Part shown: positions 7,881 to 15,562 of the stretch, piece after piece
How positions within the stretch are numbered: position 1 is the stretch's first letter
Layout: every line of letters starts with the position of its first letter
Assembly: GCA_029259795.1 (NCBI GenBank)
Contig: JAJDEM010000092.1
Location: forward strand, 1 to 33,158
DNA: 33,158 nt
Reading direction: 5' to 3'
Source: Planctomycetota bacterium
Lineage (GTDB): Bacteria > Planctomycetota > PLA2 > JAEUHO01
The notes under the pieces: model-generated
Told to the model about the DNA's origin: nothing
What the model saw: the letters and a program-made list of their open reading frames with translations, nothing else
The model's database searches: none
Made by a program: the position numbers and the translations under genes

Positions 7881-9881
7881 CTACTTGCGCTTGATGTCCA
7901 ACGTGACGTCAATGAGCATGGTCCCCGGCATGACGGCGCCCTTCGGCCCGAAGGGGAGCTCGGAGTACTCAACCTCCATATCGAGGCGCATCTGGAAGGT
8001 GCTCATCTCCGGCGTGGCGTGGGTGAGATGGATGACGGACGTGCTCTTGCCGCGCCCCGTGAGCGCCAACAGCTTCACGCGCATGTTCTCTGCGCCCGTG
8101 TAGAGCTCGCCGACCTCCTGCTCGTTGGCGATCTCCGTCACGGATGCCTTCACCTCGACGCGATCGCCGTCGAGTGCTACGAGCTCGTAGCGCCTCGTGT
8201 GGCGCAGGCGCATGCCGGAGGAGATCACCACCTCGGCGACCTCCCAGATGGCACCCACGCCGATCGGCTCGACCGGGAACGGGATCGGCAGCGTTCCCAT
8301 GGTCCAGGCAATCACTTCGATCTGCTGCCGGCTGCCATCGGGGATGGCGAGGCCCTCGGCCAAGGCGTAGGAACGCGGCACACCGTTGGGGGCATAGATC
8401 GCCTCCCCCGCCAGGGCACGGTAGGCCGCTTCCTCTGCCATCCGCCCAGCAAGCTGGGCCTTGGTCAGCGGTGCCGGGGCGGGGGCCTGAGCCCCTACGG
8501 CGACGCCACCTTCCCCAAGCGTGAGCTCGGTCGCCCGCCAGGGGAGCCGCAGGTCTGTCGCTGCCCCGGAGGAACCGGGCTCGCAGTCGATGGTGAGCGT
8601 CACCGGGCGCTCGGCGAGCACGATCGGCGCCATGGCCGGCGCCTTGCTCGCCGCACCGCCGGGCTTGCTGCTCGGGCGACCGACGTTGACCGTCACACGC
8701 TGTTCGTAGTCCAGCGTGAGCGTCTCGGAATGCGCGTCGTTCCACCGATAGCGCAGCGCGCGCCGCGGCTCCGCCCCCGCCTCCAAGAGCTTCACATCGA
8801 ACTCGCCGATGCGGTTCACGGCGCCATCCCCGAGAGGCGACCAATCACCGCCGCCTCGCAGAAGCACGCCGGCGACGACAAGCAGCAGCAGCAGGAGCAG
8901 GCCGCCTGCGATCCACGCGACGACCTTCGTCGCGCTCGCGCTGGCGACCGGTGCCGCAGCAGCCTCGGGCGCAGGCGCAAGGGCCGCGTCGAACGCGTCC
9001 ATGAACGCACTACACGAGGCGTAGCGATCCTCCGGACTCTTCGCCAGGCCGTTCATGACGGCAGCGGCAGCAGCCGCAGGAAGATCCGGAACCAAGTCGG
9101 CAAGGTCATCGGGGGGTTCCCCACCCTTGCGAACGAGGATCTCGATGGGCGTGCCCTCGGTGAACGGCGGGCGATCGGCCAGGCACTCATAGAGCATGGA
9201 CGCCAGCGCGTACTGATCGGCCGCGGGCAACAGGTCGCCACCGAAGCCTTGCTCCGGAGCCATGTACTTGGGCGAGCCGATGCCCGTGCCGACATCCGTC
9301 AGGTTCGCATCGTCTGCCTCGAGCACCTTGGCAACGCCGAAGTCGGACAAGAAGACGTGGCCGTCCTCGTCGAAGAGGATGTTGGCCGGCTTCACGTCGC
9401 GGTGGATCGTTCCGCGGGTGTGGACGAAATCCAGCGTCGTCGCCATGGTGCGCATCCAGGGCACGAACTCGTCTCGCGGCAGCGGCCCCTCGCACGCCTC
9501 CATGCGCTCCTCGAGCGTTCCGCCGCCCAGGTACTGGAGCACGAAGAAGGGCACCTGCTCGTGCTCGCCCTGGGCGAGGATGCGTGCGATGTGGGGATGC
9601 GCCAGGCGGACGAGTTCCTTGATCTCACGCGCGAAGCGCGGACGAAAACCGGGCTCGCTCAGGAACTTCACGTGCGGCACCTTGATGACCACGCGCATGC
9701 CGAGATTCTCGTCGCGGCCGCTGTAGATGCTGCCCATCCCCCCTTCGGCGATCTTCTCCTCCACGCGGTAGATCCCGAGCAGGATGAGACCTGCGAAGTC
9801 CACAGTGAACCGGTCCGGCACACCGCTGCCTGAGTCGCCGACCGGCGGGTTGTCTACGGGGTGGGAGTCGTCGTTGCTCAT
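7881..9881 (-). CDS. Membrane-anchored serine/threonine protein kinase with extracytoplasmic domain
   Basis: The start is set at the ATG at 9881 (MSNDDSHPVD); the longer track ORF extends into a shadow. The 666-residue protein has a kinase domain at ~37-298 with the glycine loop AEGGMGSIY (~45-53), the ATP-binding lysine in VVIKVPH (K67), the catalytic loop HRDVKPANIL (160-169), DFG (180-182) and APE (208-210), so it looks active. An alanine/proline-rich linker leads to one membrane helix (VAWIAGGLLLLLLLVVAGVLL, ~320-341). The remaining ~325 residues lie outside the membrane. They are beta-rich and include a segment (FPVEPIGVGAIWEV) reminiscent of DUF6263-type proteins. This is a Pkn-like receptor kinase that probably passes an envelope signal to cytoplasmic targets. 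Its ligand and substrates are unknown. Confidence 0.93.
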   Translation of the reverse strand: MSNDDSHPVDNPPVGDSGSGVPDRFTVDFAGLILLGIYRVEEKIAEGGMGSIYSGRDENLGMRVVIKVPHVKFLSEPGFRPRFAREIKELVRLAHPHIARILAQGEHEQVPFFVLQYLGGGTLEERMEACEGPLPRDEFVPWMRTMATTLDFVHTRGTIHRDVKPANILFDEDGHVFLSDFGVAKVLEADDANLTDVGTGIGSPKYMAPEQGFGGDLLPAADQYALASMLYECLADRPPFTEGTPIEILVRKGGEPPDDLADLVPDLPAAAAAAVMNGLAKSPEDRYASCSAFMDAFDAALAPAPEAAAAPVASASATKVVAWIAGGLLLLLLLVVAGVLLRGGGDWSPLGDGAVNRIGEFDVKLLEAGAEPRRALRYRWNDAHSETLTLDYEQRVTVNVGRPSSKPGGAASKAPAMAPIVLAERPVTLTIDCEPGSSGAATDLRLPWRATELTLGEGGVAVGAQAPAPAPLTKAQLAGRMAEEAAYRALAGEAIYAPNGVPRSYALAEGLAIPDGSRQQIEVIAWTMGTLPIPFPVEPIGVGAIWEVAEVVISSGMRLRHTRRYELVALDGDRVEVKASVTEIANEQEVGELYTGAENMRVKLLALTGRGKSTSVIHLTHATPEMSTFQMRLDMEVEYSELPFGPKGAVMPGTMLIDVTLDIKRK

Positions 9882-10168
9882 CGTGGCTCTCTTGGGAGGG
9901 CCCAGGGTACCGACCCGCCAGCGATTCGCTGCGGCTCGCTGGAGACCGAGCGGCCCGGCAGGCGCCCAGACGCGGTAGCAGGAATTTTTCCTCGGCCGTT
10001 GCGGTGGCGGCTCACCGCATGAGCCAACGCCCGCGATGCGGCACCCGTGTCCTGATAGCAAGCACGACGGAAGCTGGCGCACGTGGATGGCATGCCTCAC
10101 CTTCCATGAGTCGCCTACGGCGCGCGGCCTCACGTCACCAAGGCACGTGCGCCTTGGGTGGCCCACCC
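9882..10168. other. 287-base intergenic region upstream of the kinase
   Basis: No gene is supported here; the long plus-strand ORFs crossing it are shadows. It holds a strong hairpin just after the propeller-lipoprotein stop (reported separately) and presumably the kinase promoter. A short T-rich patch (GGAATTTTTCC near 9980) stands out from the GC-rich background, but I could not build a convincing promoter around it. Confidence 0.4.
10134..10160 (-). terminator. Hairpin after the propeller lipoprotein gene
   Basis: CCAAGGC-ACGTGC-GCCTTGG (10138-10157) is a perfect 7-bp stem with a 6-base loop. It extends by a CACC/GGTG pairing with one bulged base. It lies 9 bases after the minus-strand stop at 10169. 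No T-tract follows. Confidence 0.5.
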
Positions 10169-12352
10169 TCAGGGCGTCTCGACGCCGATCTCGAGAATCT
10201 GCCCAGTCCCCGAGCGGACCCAGGCACGGCCCGACACCGGCGAGCCGATGATCCCGAGCGCGGAGCCGCCCAGGCCGTGGGGCATGACGCCGCTGAGTTC
10301 GAGCTGCCCGCCTTGATCGCGGATCAGCTGCACGTGCGGGCCGCGCAAGCCGAGGAGGAGTCCGCCGCCGACGGTCGTGGTGCCGTGCGTGGGCCCGTCG
10401 ATCCGCTCGCGCAGCAGATTCAGCGCGTTGTCGAGCAGGCGCAGGCGGTGGTAGCCTTCCGCACCCGCCAGCAGCATGCCGGCGCCGTTGGCAAGGAACG
10501 CAAACTGCGCCCGCTCGTACTCCTGGTTGATGGTGGCTTGGGCTACGAGCGTCGCGGGGTCGAGCAGTGTGGCTGCCTGCGTGTCGCCGAGATCGAGAAC
10601 GTAGCGATCGGGTGCGAACAGCACGGCCCCTGCCTGGGGCGCGTGGCGCAAGGTCGATACGAGCACCGGCGACTCTTCGCCTGCACCGGTCGCCTTGTCT
10701 GCGGCAATGACCTGCTGCACGACGCCTGCGGCATTCGCACGGAACACACCACCCAGTGTCGAGGCCACGAGCATGGTGTCGGGTGCTGTGTCGATCGCGA
10801 GATGCACGTTGATCGGCGTCGCCCCGTTCATGACGGTGATGGTCGTCGTCACGGTTCCTGCGGGCATGGCGATGCGCAGCACGGTCCCGGCAGAGGTCGT
10901 GGCCAGCGCCGTAGTCCCGTCCGGCCCAAACGTCAGCCGCTGCGAGGACGGACACGTCCCCAGTGACGTTGCGACCGCCGTGGCTCCCAAGCCCGCGGCC
11001 CCAGGCTGCCGCAGCAGGATGACGACCTCGGACGAGCGATCCCACGCGATGAGCTTGCCGCTGCGGTCGCGCGAGAGCAGCAGATTGCCGTCCCGTGAGA
11101 CGGCGATCTCCTCGACGCGGTCCGCGTGGCCGATCAGCTCGGCCGTCAGGCGAAGCGTCGCGCCAAACGCGGCTCCGAGGACCTCGTCGCGCAAGGACAC
11201 GCCGATCGGCAAGGGACTGACCCGCGGGATGTACTCATACACCGCCGCCGTGCCGTCCTGGCGACCGACGCAGAAGCGGTCGTCGGCACCGAGGGATGAC
11301 AGCGAACGCGGCGTGAACGGCGACTCGCCAGCAGGCAGCTCGGCGTGTACCACGGGCAGCCGGTCGGGGAGGCGCAGGAGCGCGAGGCCGAAGAAGCCGC
11401 AGGTCACAGCGTGCGCTTGGCCACCAGCCAACAGCGGCCCGAGGCCCCCGTGGAGGCTGAGCCCGGTCACCGCTTCCGCACCGGTGTCTCGATCCAGGAA
11501 CACACCGCGGCCGTCCTCGCGCCCTACGATGAGCATGCCGAGGCTGTTCTCCTCGAAAGCGCTCACCGAACCGTCGAGGGTGCCGGGCGAAAGCAGCGCC
11601 GCGCCGGTGCCTGTGTCCCAGCGCGTAAGGCCGCCGTCGAGCGGCGGCCCGACCGGCGGCGAGCCCGGCTCACCCGGCGGAATGAAGTCGGCGAGGGCGC
11701 TCAGCAGCGTCGCGTCCCCCGGGCCGTAGCGCAGCAGCCGCACCGGGGCGAGGCCATCGGCCGCGCGATAGGTCCGCACCGGCGCAAGGCCGGGAAGCGC
11801 GAACTCCGCGATGCCGCCCAAGTCCGAACCCACCGCGAGCCGCGTGCCCGCGGCGTTCACCGCGATACGCGAGACGGCCGTAGGCAGCTCGCTGACGGCG
11901 GACGGCGGGCCACCGGCCACGCCGTAGGTGGCCAGTGTCCCGTAGCCGTTCACGGCCAGGAACTCGGCCGTCGCCGGCAGAAACACCACGCCCGTGACGC
12001 GCCTGCCGTTGCCGTTCGCGAAGCCCTCGCTGGGCGTCGCGTCGAAGCGGTCGCCGGGCTCCGGCAAGGTGACACGGGTGCGCAGTGCCCCCGTGTCTGA
12101 CTCGAAGAGGGACACGTTGCCGGACGCATCCCCGACGGCGGCGAGCGTGCCGTCGGCCGAGAGCGCGGTGCGCTCGATCTCCGCGCCGGCTTCCGCAGCG
12201 CTGAGCACCTTCAGGCAGATCAGGGTCCCCACGTGGTTGGAGACGATCTCGATCGGTCCCGCCGGCGGGGCCGGGGGAGCACGCCCACCCCCGCCGCTGC
12301 CGCAGCCCGCGGCGAGCAGCAGCAGTACACACGCGCCTACGCGCACACCCAT
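10169..12352 (-). CDS. Beta-propeller (WD40-like) lipoprotein
   Basis: The track ORF starts far upstream inside the next gene. The supported start is the ATG at 12352, which opens a lipoprotein signal (MGVRVGACVLLLLAAGC) with lipidation at Cys17, followed by a Gly/Ala/Pro-rich linker. The mature ~710 residues are beta repeats of propeller type, with units such as RTALSADGTLAAVGDASGNVS, AVNAAGTRLAVGSDLGGIAEF and GHADRVEEIAVSRDGNLLLS ending in KLIAWD. The number of blades is unclear, but the length would fit two propellers. It starts 14 bases after the hydrolase stop, so the two are probably co-transcribed. Such proteins usually act as interaction platforms, and no catalytic residue is suggested. 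Membrane side and partners are unknown. Confidence 0.85.
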   Translation of the reverse strand: MGVRVGACVLLLLAAGCGSGGGGRAPPAPPAGPIEIVSNHVGTLICLKVLSAAEAGAEIERTALSADGTLAAVGDASGNVSLFESDTGALRTRVTLPEPGDRFDATPSEGFANGNGRRVTGVVFLPATAEFLAVNGYGTLATYGVAGGPPSAVSELPTAVSRIAVNAAGTRLAVGSDLGGIAEFALPGLAPVRTYRAADGLAPVRLLRYGPGDATLLSALADFIPPGEPGSPPVGPPLDGGLTRWDTGTGAALLSPGTLDGSVSAFEENSLGMLIVGREDGRGVFLDRDTGAEAVTGLSLHGGLGPLLAGGQAHAVTCGFFGLALLRLPDRLPVVHAELPAGESPFTPRSLSSLGADDRFCVGRQDGTAAVYEYIPRVSPLPIGVSLRDEVLGAAFGATLRLTAELIGHADRVEEIAVSRDGNLLLSRDRSGKLIAWDRSSEVVILLRQPGAAGLGATAVATSLGTCPSSQRLTFGPDGTTALATTSAGTVLRIAMPAGTVTTTITVMNGATPINVHLAIDTAPDTMLVASTLGGVFRANAAGVVQQVIAADKATGAGEESPVLVSTLRHAPQAGAVLFAPDRYVLDLGDTQAATLLDPATLVAQATINQEYERAQFAFLANGAGMLLAGAEGYHRLRLLDNALNLLRERIDGPTHGTTTVGGGLLLGLRGPHVQLIRDQGGQLELSGVMPHGLGGSALGIIGSPVSGRAWVRSGTGQILEIGVETP

Positions 12353-12366
12353 GGTCTGCGCGGCCC

Positions 12367-13239
12367 TCACCGGAGGTAGAGCCGGATGCACTTGAAGAGC
12401 GGCAGGCTCCAGATGTAGCCCGAGTGATCGTCTTCCGCGTCCTGCGAGACGCCACCAATGTTTGGGTTCGGACTGAAGCCACCCGGCCTCGCTCCGGCGA
12501 TCAGCTTGGGAGTGCAGTTTTGTTGATAGACGCCGCGCGGGAGACAGAGCATGCCGTTCTCGCTGCCTCCCGAACCCAGCGCCCCGGGGAAGGTGCCGCC
12601 GAGGATGTCGTCCTCGTCGTTGTGCCACGCAATCATCAGCCCGGCATTCGTTGCCATGTTGCTTCCGCCGAACTCCTGCCCGGGCTCCAGCACCTCGTTC
12701 TTGACGGCGGCGGCGATCAGGTGCGTCGAGTCCGTGCAGCCCCCGCACTTGAGTGCGTTGAGCGCCACGCGCGCACCCAGGCTGTGGGTGATGATGTGGA
12801 TCTTGATGCCCGGGCACGAGGCCTTGATGGCCTTCAACAGTTTCGCAAGGACCTTGCCGTTCATGTTCGCGCTGCGCTCGGCATCGGGAAACTGCGTCAC
12901 ACCTGGGTTGCTGTCCCAGGAGAAGCCGTAGACAGGGCCCGGGTAGCCGACCCGCCCAAGCATGGTCTCGACCTGCGCGAAGTTCATCGTCGCGCCCGCG
13001 GCATCGTTTTGAAAGCCGTGGATGTAGATGACGATCGAAGGCGGGCAGTTCGCACCCTGGAGCGAAGCGGGCACGGGCAGCGTCGGCTCCGCGCCCACCC
13101 ACTTTGTCGTTCCGAAGCCCCGCACGGCCGGGAACGAGATCTGCCCGCGCGTGCTGAACTCCTCGGGGGCCGCTTGGACCTCGCGCAGTCCGACGCCGTT
13201 GAGCAGCACAAGGGCTAGCACAATCTGAAGCGCACGCAT
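12367..13239 (-). CDS. Secreted alpha/beta hydrolase (DUF900-like)
   Basis: The 290-residue product starts at an ATG with a good GAGGTG ribosome site and a signal peptide (MRALQIVLALVLLNGVG, cut near VQAAP). An oxyanion-type strand and loop (SIVIYIHGFQND, ~68-79) and a nucleophile elbow THSLGA (Ser153) are clear. Candidate acid and base partners are in the HNDEDD stretch (~206-211) and His272 (DDHSGY). Several cysteine pairs (KCGGC; others near 236 and 242) suggest disulfides, in keeping with export. The family includes esterases and lipases of poorly known substrate, and DUF900 members have this overall layout. It precedes the propeller lipoprotein by 14 bases, and the pair may act together on an envelope or external substrate; that is inference. 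Confidence 0.85.
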   Translation of the reverse strand: MRALQIVLALVLLNGVGLREVQAAPEEFSTRGQISFPAVRGFGTTKWVGAEPTLPVPASLQGANCPPSIVIYIHGFQNDAAGATMNFAQVETMLGRVGYPGPVYGFSWDSNPGVTQFPDAERSANMNGKVLAKLLKAIKASCPGIKIHIITHSLGARVALNALKCGGCTDSTHLIAAAVKNEVLEPGQEFGGSNMATNAGLMIAWHNDEDDILGGTFPGALGSGGSENGMLCLPRGVYQQNCTPKLIAGARPGGFSPNPNIGGVSQDAEDDHSGYIWSLPLFKCIRLYLR

Positions 13240-13524
13240 GCAATCACCTCAAAAACGGCAACGGAGGCCGTCTGGCGTGCATTGTGTCCTATTCGATGCA
13301 TCAGGCGCAAGGCCCTGGGGGATAGACGACCTCGTCCCCATTTGCTGGTCTCTCGTGGAACGGGCGTAGCGCGAGACGGCGCCGCTTGAATGCCTCCCCC
13401 GCGCGAGCGGGGCAAGCAGACCGGGTCGACATCAACGAATCTGACTCGCCAATCCAGACGCAGGCCGTTGATAGAGGCCCGGTCTCGGTACTCGGTACTC
13501 GGTACTCGATGGAATCTAGGAGCC
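13240..13524. other. 285-base intergenic region between Fic gene and hydrolase
   Basis: No coding sequence is supported. It should carry the end of the Fic transcript and the promoter for the minus-strand hydrolase, whose ribosome site GAGGTG is at its left end. It contains a 7-base tandem repeat and, at its right edge, a small palindrome over the Fic stop (both listed separately). Confidence 0.4.
13484..13508. repeat. Short tandem repeat, CTCGGTA x 3.6
   Basis: Three perfect copies of CTCGGTA (13484-13504) are followed by a partial CTCG. The repeat lies 17 bases downstream of the Fic stop codon on the minus strand. It may be a slippage tract or remnant; no function is evident. Confidence 0.8.
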
Positions 13525-13528
13525 CTAG
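13516..13528 (-). terminator. Small hairpin over the Fic stop codon
   Basis: CTAGG-AGC-CCTAG is a perfect 5-bp palindrome with a 3-base loop that includes the Fic gene stop (TAG, 13525-13527). It is short and may be fortuitous. Confidence 0.25.
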
Positions 13529-14136
13529 ACCGCTGTGAACCTGCGATGGAGTTCACCGAGGAGTGCGTAGTCGCCCCCATCGGCGGCGCGGACCGCACGT
13601 AAGTACTCCCCACGGATCTCGCTTGCTATGCCAAGCACGGCATCGGGCCACGCGACGATGGACGCCCCGTGCTGCTTCAGCCAGATGTTGGCGAGCAGAC
13701 GTGCCCAGCGTCCGTTGCCGTTCTCGAAGGGGTGGACCTGCACCGCCTTGTGATGCAGCCACGTGGCCTGGGTCTCGAGTGCGTGCCCGAACCCAGACCA
13801 GCTGTGCAGGTCAGACGAGAGCGCGGCGAGTCGCTCGGTGATCTCGACCGGCGGGACGCCGAGGTTCAGGTCGATCCGGCGGATCACGCCTGCCCAGGTC
13901 CAAACGTCACCGAACATCTCTGCGTGCAGCTTCAAGAACCACGCGTAGTCAAACGGGGCAGCGCGAGGGCTCGGCGGCGCCGCGAGGTACTTCAGGAAGC
14001 TTCGGTTGATGTTCAGCGCTTCGGCGTCGGCCAGGTCGGCGCGATTCCTGACGAGGGCTCTGTTCTTCAAGCCCGAGAGATCGATCGGCGTCGCACCTGG
14101 CAAGCTGTCTTCAGGCCGGGCGTCCCACGCGGCCAT
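13525..14136 (-). CDS. Fic-domain protein (mobile mystery protein B-like)
   Basis: The 203-residue protein carries the Fic signature HPFENGNGR (135-143), complete with the catalytic His135 and the phosphate-binding GNGR, so it should be able to transfer AMP or a related nucleotide group to a hydroxyl of a target protein. The upstream part (LHAEMFGDVWTWAGVIRR; PGATPIDLSGL near the N-terminus) resembles proteins annotated as mobile mystery protein B. I find no obvious inhibitory [S/T]xxxE helix within the protein, so control, if any, may come from the partner. It begins 2 bases after the stop of the helix-turn-helix gene, an arrangement known for paired mobile mystery A/B and toxin-antitoxin modules. 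Its target is unknown. Confidence 0.88.
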   Translation of the reverse strand: MAAWDARPEDSLPGATPIDLSGLKNRALVRNRADLADAEALNINRSFLKYLAAPPSPRAAPFDYAWFLKLHAEMFGDVWTWAGVIRRIDLNLGVPPVEITERLAALSSDLHSWSGFGHALETQATWLHHKAVQVHPFENGNGRWARLLANIWLKQHGASIVAWPDAVLGIASEIRGEYLRAVRAADGGDYALLGELHRRFTAV

Positions 14137-14138
14137 GC

Positions 14139-14543
14139 CTACTCCGCCCAGAGACGTCGCGCCGAACCGGCCATGAGGGCGTGGAAGTTCTCCTGCTCCA
14201 TCTGACGAAGCGTGCCGGCTCCCACGGCCTCTGCCTCGAGAGCCATCGTGCCCTGCACGAGCTTCACCATGCGCTTTGCCTTCGTCCTCGCCTGCGCCTC
14301 GCGGAACGCCTCTGTGCTGACGCTCTCGTGCACATGCGCCGAGTCCGACAACCGCACCTCCACACCAAGCGCCACGGCCAGCGCGGTGACGATGTCGATG
14401 CGCGGCCGACTCTCCCGCCCCGCAAGGAGCCGTCGAACGGTAGGCACGGAGATCCCCGCCCGGCGTGCCAGGGACGTCATCGACATGCGCAGGGCGGCCC
14501 GGCGCTGGTCGAACTGTGCGAGGACTTGGGTTGTGGCTGCCAT
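14139..14543 (-). CDS. Helix-turn-helix regulator paired with the Fic protein
   Basis: The 134-residue protein has an XRE-type helix-turn-helix at ~20-46 (MTSLARRAGISVPTVRRLLAG). A second half rich in Ala, Glu and Lys (RMVKLVQGTMALEAEAV) is probably helical and may contact DNA or the Fic protein. The start ATG at 14543 has a GGAG at usable distance. It is the first gene of the two-gene unit with the Fic gene and likely represses its own promoter, since an inverted repeat overlaps a -10-like hexamer just upstream. By position it corresponds to mobile mystery protein A or an antitoxin. Whether it neutralises Fic activity is not shown by sequence. Confidence 0.8.
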   Translation of the reverse strand: MAATTQVLAQFDQRRAALRMSMTSLARRAGISVPTVRRLLAGRESRPRIDIVTALAVALGVEVRLSDSAHVHESVSTEAFREAQARTKAKRMVKLVQGTMALEAEAVGAGTLRQMEQENFHALMAGSARRLWAE

Positions 14544-14563
14544 GGCGGGCTCCGCTCGCTCAT

Positions 14564-14579
14564 ATCATAGCTTTTATGA
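14564..14579 (-). promoter_or_regulatory. Candidate operator/promoter of the HTH-Fic unit
   Basis: TCATA-GCTTT-TATGA (14565-14579) is a perfect 5-bp inverted repeat. On the minus strand it overlaps TATGAT, a near-consensus -10 hexamer about 20 bases before the HTH start codon. Overlap of operator and -10 would suit autorepression. I could not find a matching -35. Confidence 0.35.
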
Positions 14580-14720
14580 ATGCCTGCACGCGATAAACGC
14601 ATCAAAAATAATACGATTACGCTCACTCCGAACAAGCGAGACAACATAACCCATTGACTGAAAATGCTTTACGCCTTCAAGCGCCACGGAGCCTGCGGAG
14701 CCGTAGATAGCCCGGCGCCC
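14580..14720. other. AT-rich spacer upstream of the HTH-Fic unit
   Basis: This stretch (ATAAACGCATCAAAAATAAT and similar) has far lower GC than the rest of the window. It separates the HTH gene from the next minus-strand gene upstream. The base composition suggests DNA of different origin. No gene, tRNA or att-like repeat was recognised. Confidence 0.5.
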
Positions 14721-15296
14721 CTAGCTCGACCCGCGCGCACGAGCCAGGATGCGAGCCGCCGAGGCCAGCCCCGCCTCTCGATCGTCTTCGGCCGAGACTC
14801 CGGCTGCCAGGGCCATGATGCGGAGCATGGCCTCAAGCAGGCGGCCGAGGAGCGCAGCCGAGGGAGCGCCTGGCGGCGCGAGCGCGTGGGGCGCCACGTG
14901 CAGCTCCACCAGGATGCTTCCGGACTCACAGTACTCGTCGAACTCGCTGAGCTCGGGTACCTCACCAAACATGTCCGGAGCGGATTCCGGTTCCACGTAC
15001 CGCTTCACGTGCGCGTCGGGTCCCTCGGCTGAGGCGCCGACGACCCAGGCCCACTGGAGCCGCGCGTCCCCCTCGAACACGGTCTGGTAGCGGGAGCCGA
15101 GCACGAACAGGTCCAACGCCAGAAAGATCGCACGGAGGTCCTGGGCCTTGACCGCCTCGGGTCGCCCCGACGCAAGGTGGGGTCTCAGGCAGAGCACAGC
15201 CTTCTGCGCAAGCGCCATCCGGCGGCCGAACGCCTCGGCGTTCTCGGGTAGCGCCGACACCAGGTCATCCAGAAGAGGGCTGAGGCCTTGGTCCAC
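14721..15296 (-). CDS. Unrecognised cytoplasmic protein, 191 residues
   Basis: I do not recognise this family. The ORF starts with GTG (MDQGLSPLLDDL) and a GGGAG lies about 10 bases upstream. The product is acidic, with no signal peptide or membrane helix. It seems to have helices at both ends (GRRMALAQKAVLCLRPHLA; LLGRLLEAMLRIMALAAG) around a central part with strands (YQTVFEGDARLQWAWVVG; GSILVELHVAPHALA). Third codon positions are G/C-rich like the neighbours, which supports a real gene. It stands alone between two hairpins upstream and the AT-rich spacer downstream. An internal ATG at MALAQKAV is a possible later start. Confidence 0.6.
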   Translation of the reverse strand: MDQGLSPLLDDLVSALPENAEAFGRRMALAQKAVLCLRPHLASGRPEAVKAQDLRAIFLALDLFVLGSRYQTVFEGDARLQWAWVVGASAEGPDAHVKRYVEPESAPDMFGEVPELSEFDEYCESGSILVELHVAPHALAPPGAPSAALLGRLLEAMLRIMALAAGVSAEDDREAGLASAARILARARGSS

Positions 15297-15431
15297 CCCC
15301 TACTCTCCCGATCGACGGGCCACCGGTCCGCCGGACGGTCGCGGATGCTCGTCGTCGCAGTTCTTGCTCGGCATACGTGAGCCTCCGCGGGTGTCTCACG
15401 CGCGCAGGCTGCGTAGTCACAAAGGCCGTAG

Positions 15432-15457
15432 GAAGAGACCCGGCGCCGTGTCTCTTC
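15432..15457 (-). terminator. Hairpin between STN-like lipoprotein and unrecognised gene
   Basis: GAAGAGAC-CCGGCGCCGT-GTCTCTTC is a perfect 8-bp inverted repeat with a 10-base loop, which itself contains a GGCGCC palindrome. It is about 106 bases downstream of the minus-strand lipoprotein stop. It could be a terminator or an RNA structure in the leader of the next gene. Confidence 0.4.
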
Positions 15458-15523
15458 AGTAGCTGGCTCAGAGTCTCGGCGCAGGGTCGGGGATCGCTTG
15501 ACGGGTACCGGACGTCGCGCTGG

Positions 15524-15543
15524 GGGGGCCTGCCAGGGCCCCC
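15524..15543 (-). terminator. GC-rich hairpin after the STN-like lipoprotein gene
   Basis: GGGGGCC-TGCCAG-GGCCCCC is a perfect 7-bp all-GC stem with a 6-base loop. It lies 20-39 bases after the minus-strand stop at 15563. No T-run follows. Confidence 0.45.
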
Positions 15544-15562
15544 TCAACGACGCCGCGAGCGG

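Noticed and set aside
8019-9833. 604-residue plus-strand ORF
   Set aside because: It lies wholly antisense to the Ser/Thr kinase, whose catalytic motifs are intact on the minus strand.
9882-11045. N-terminal extension of the kinase ORF as given in the track
   Set aside because: The extension is Arg/His/Asp-rich shadow sequence overlapping the propeller lipoprotein. The ATG at 9881 gives a normal kinase N-terminus.
12353-13243. Upstream part of the track ORF 10169-13243
   Set aside because: It overlaps the secreted hydrolase in another frame. The lipoprotein signal at 12352 marks the real start.
15185-15547. 120-residue minus-strand ORF overlapping the orphan gene
   Set aside because: It is Arg-rich, lacks a domain, and conflicts with the better-supported 14721-15296 frame; its 5' part also covers both hairpins.
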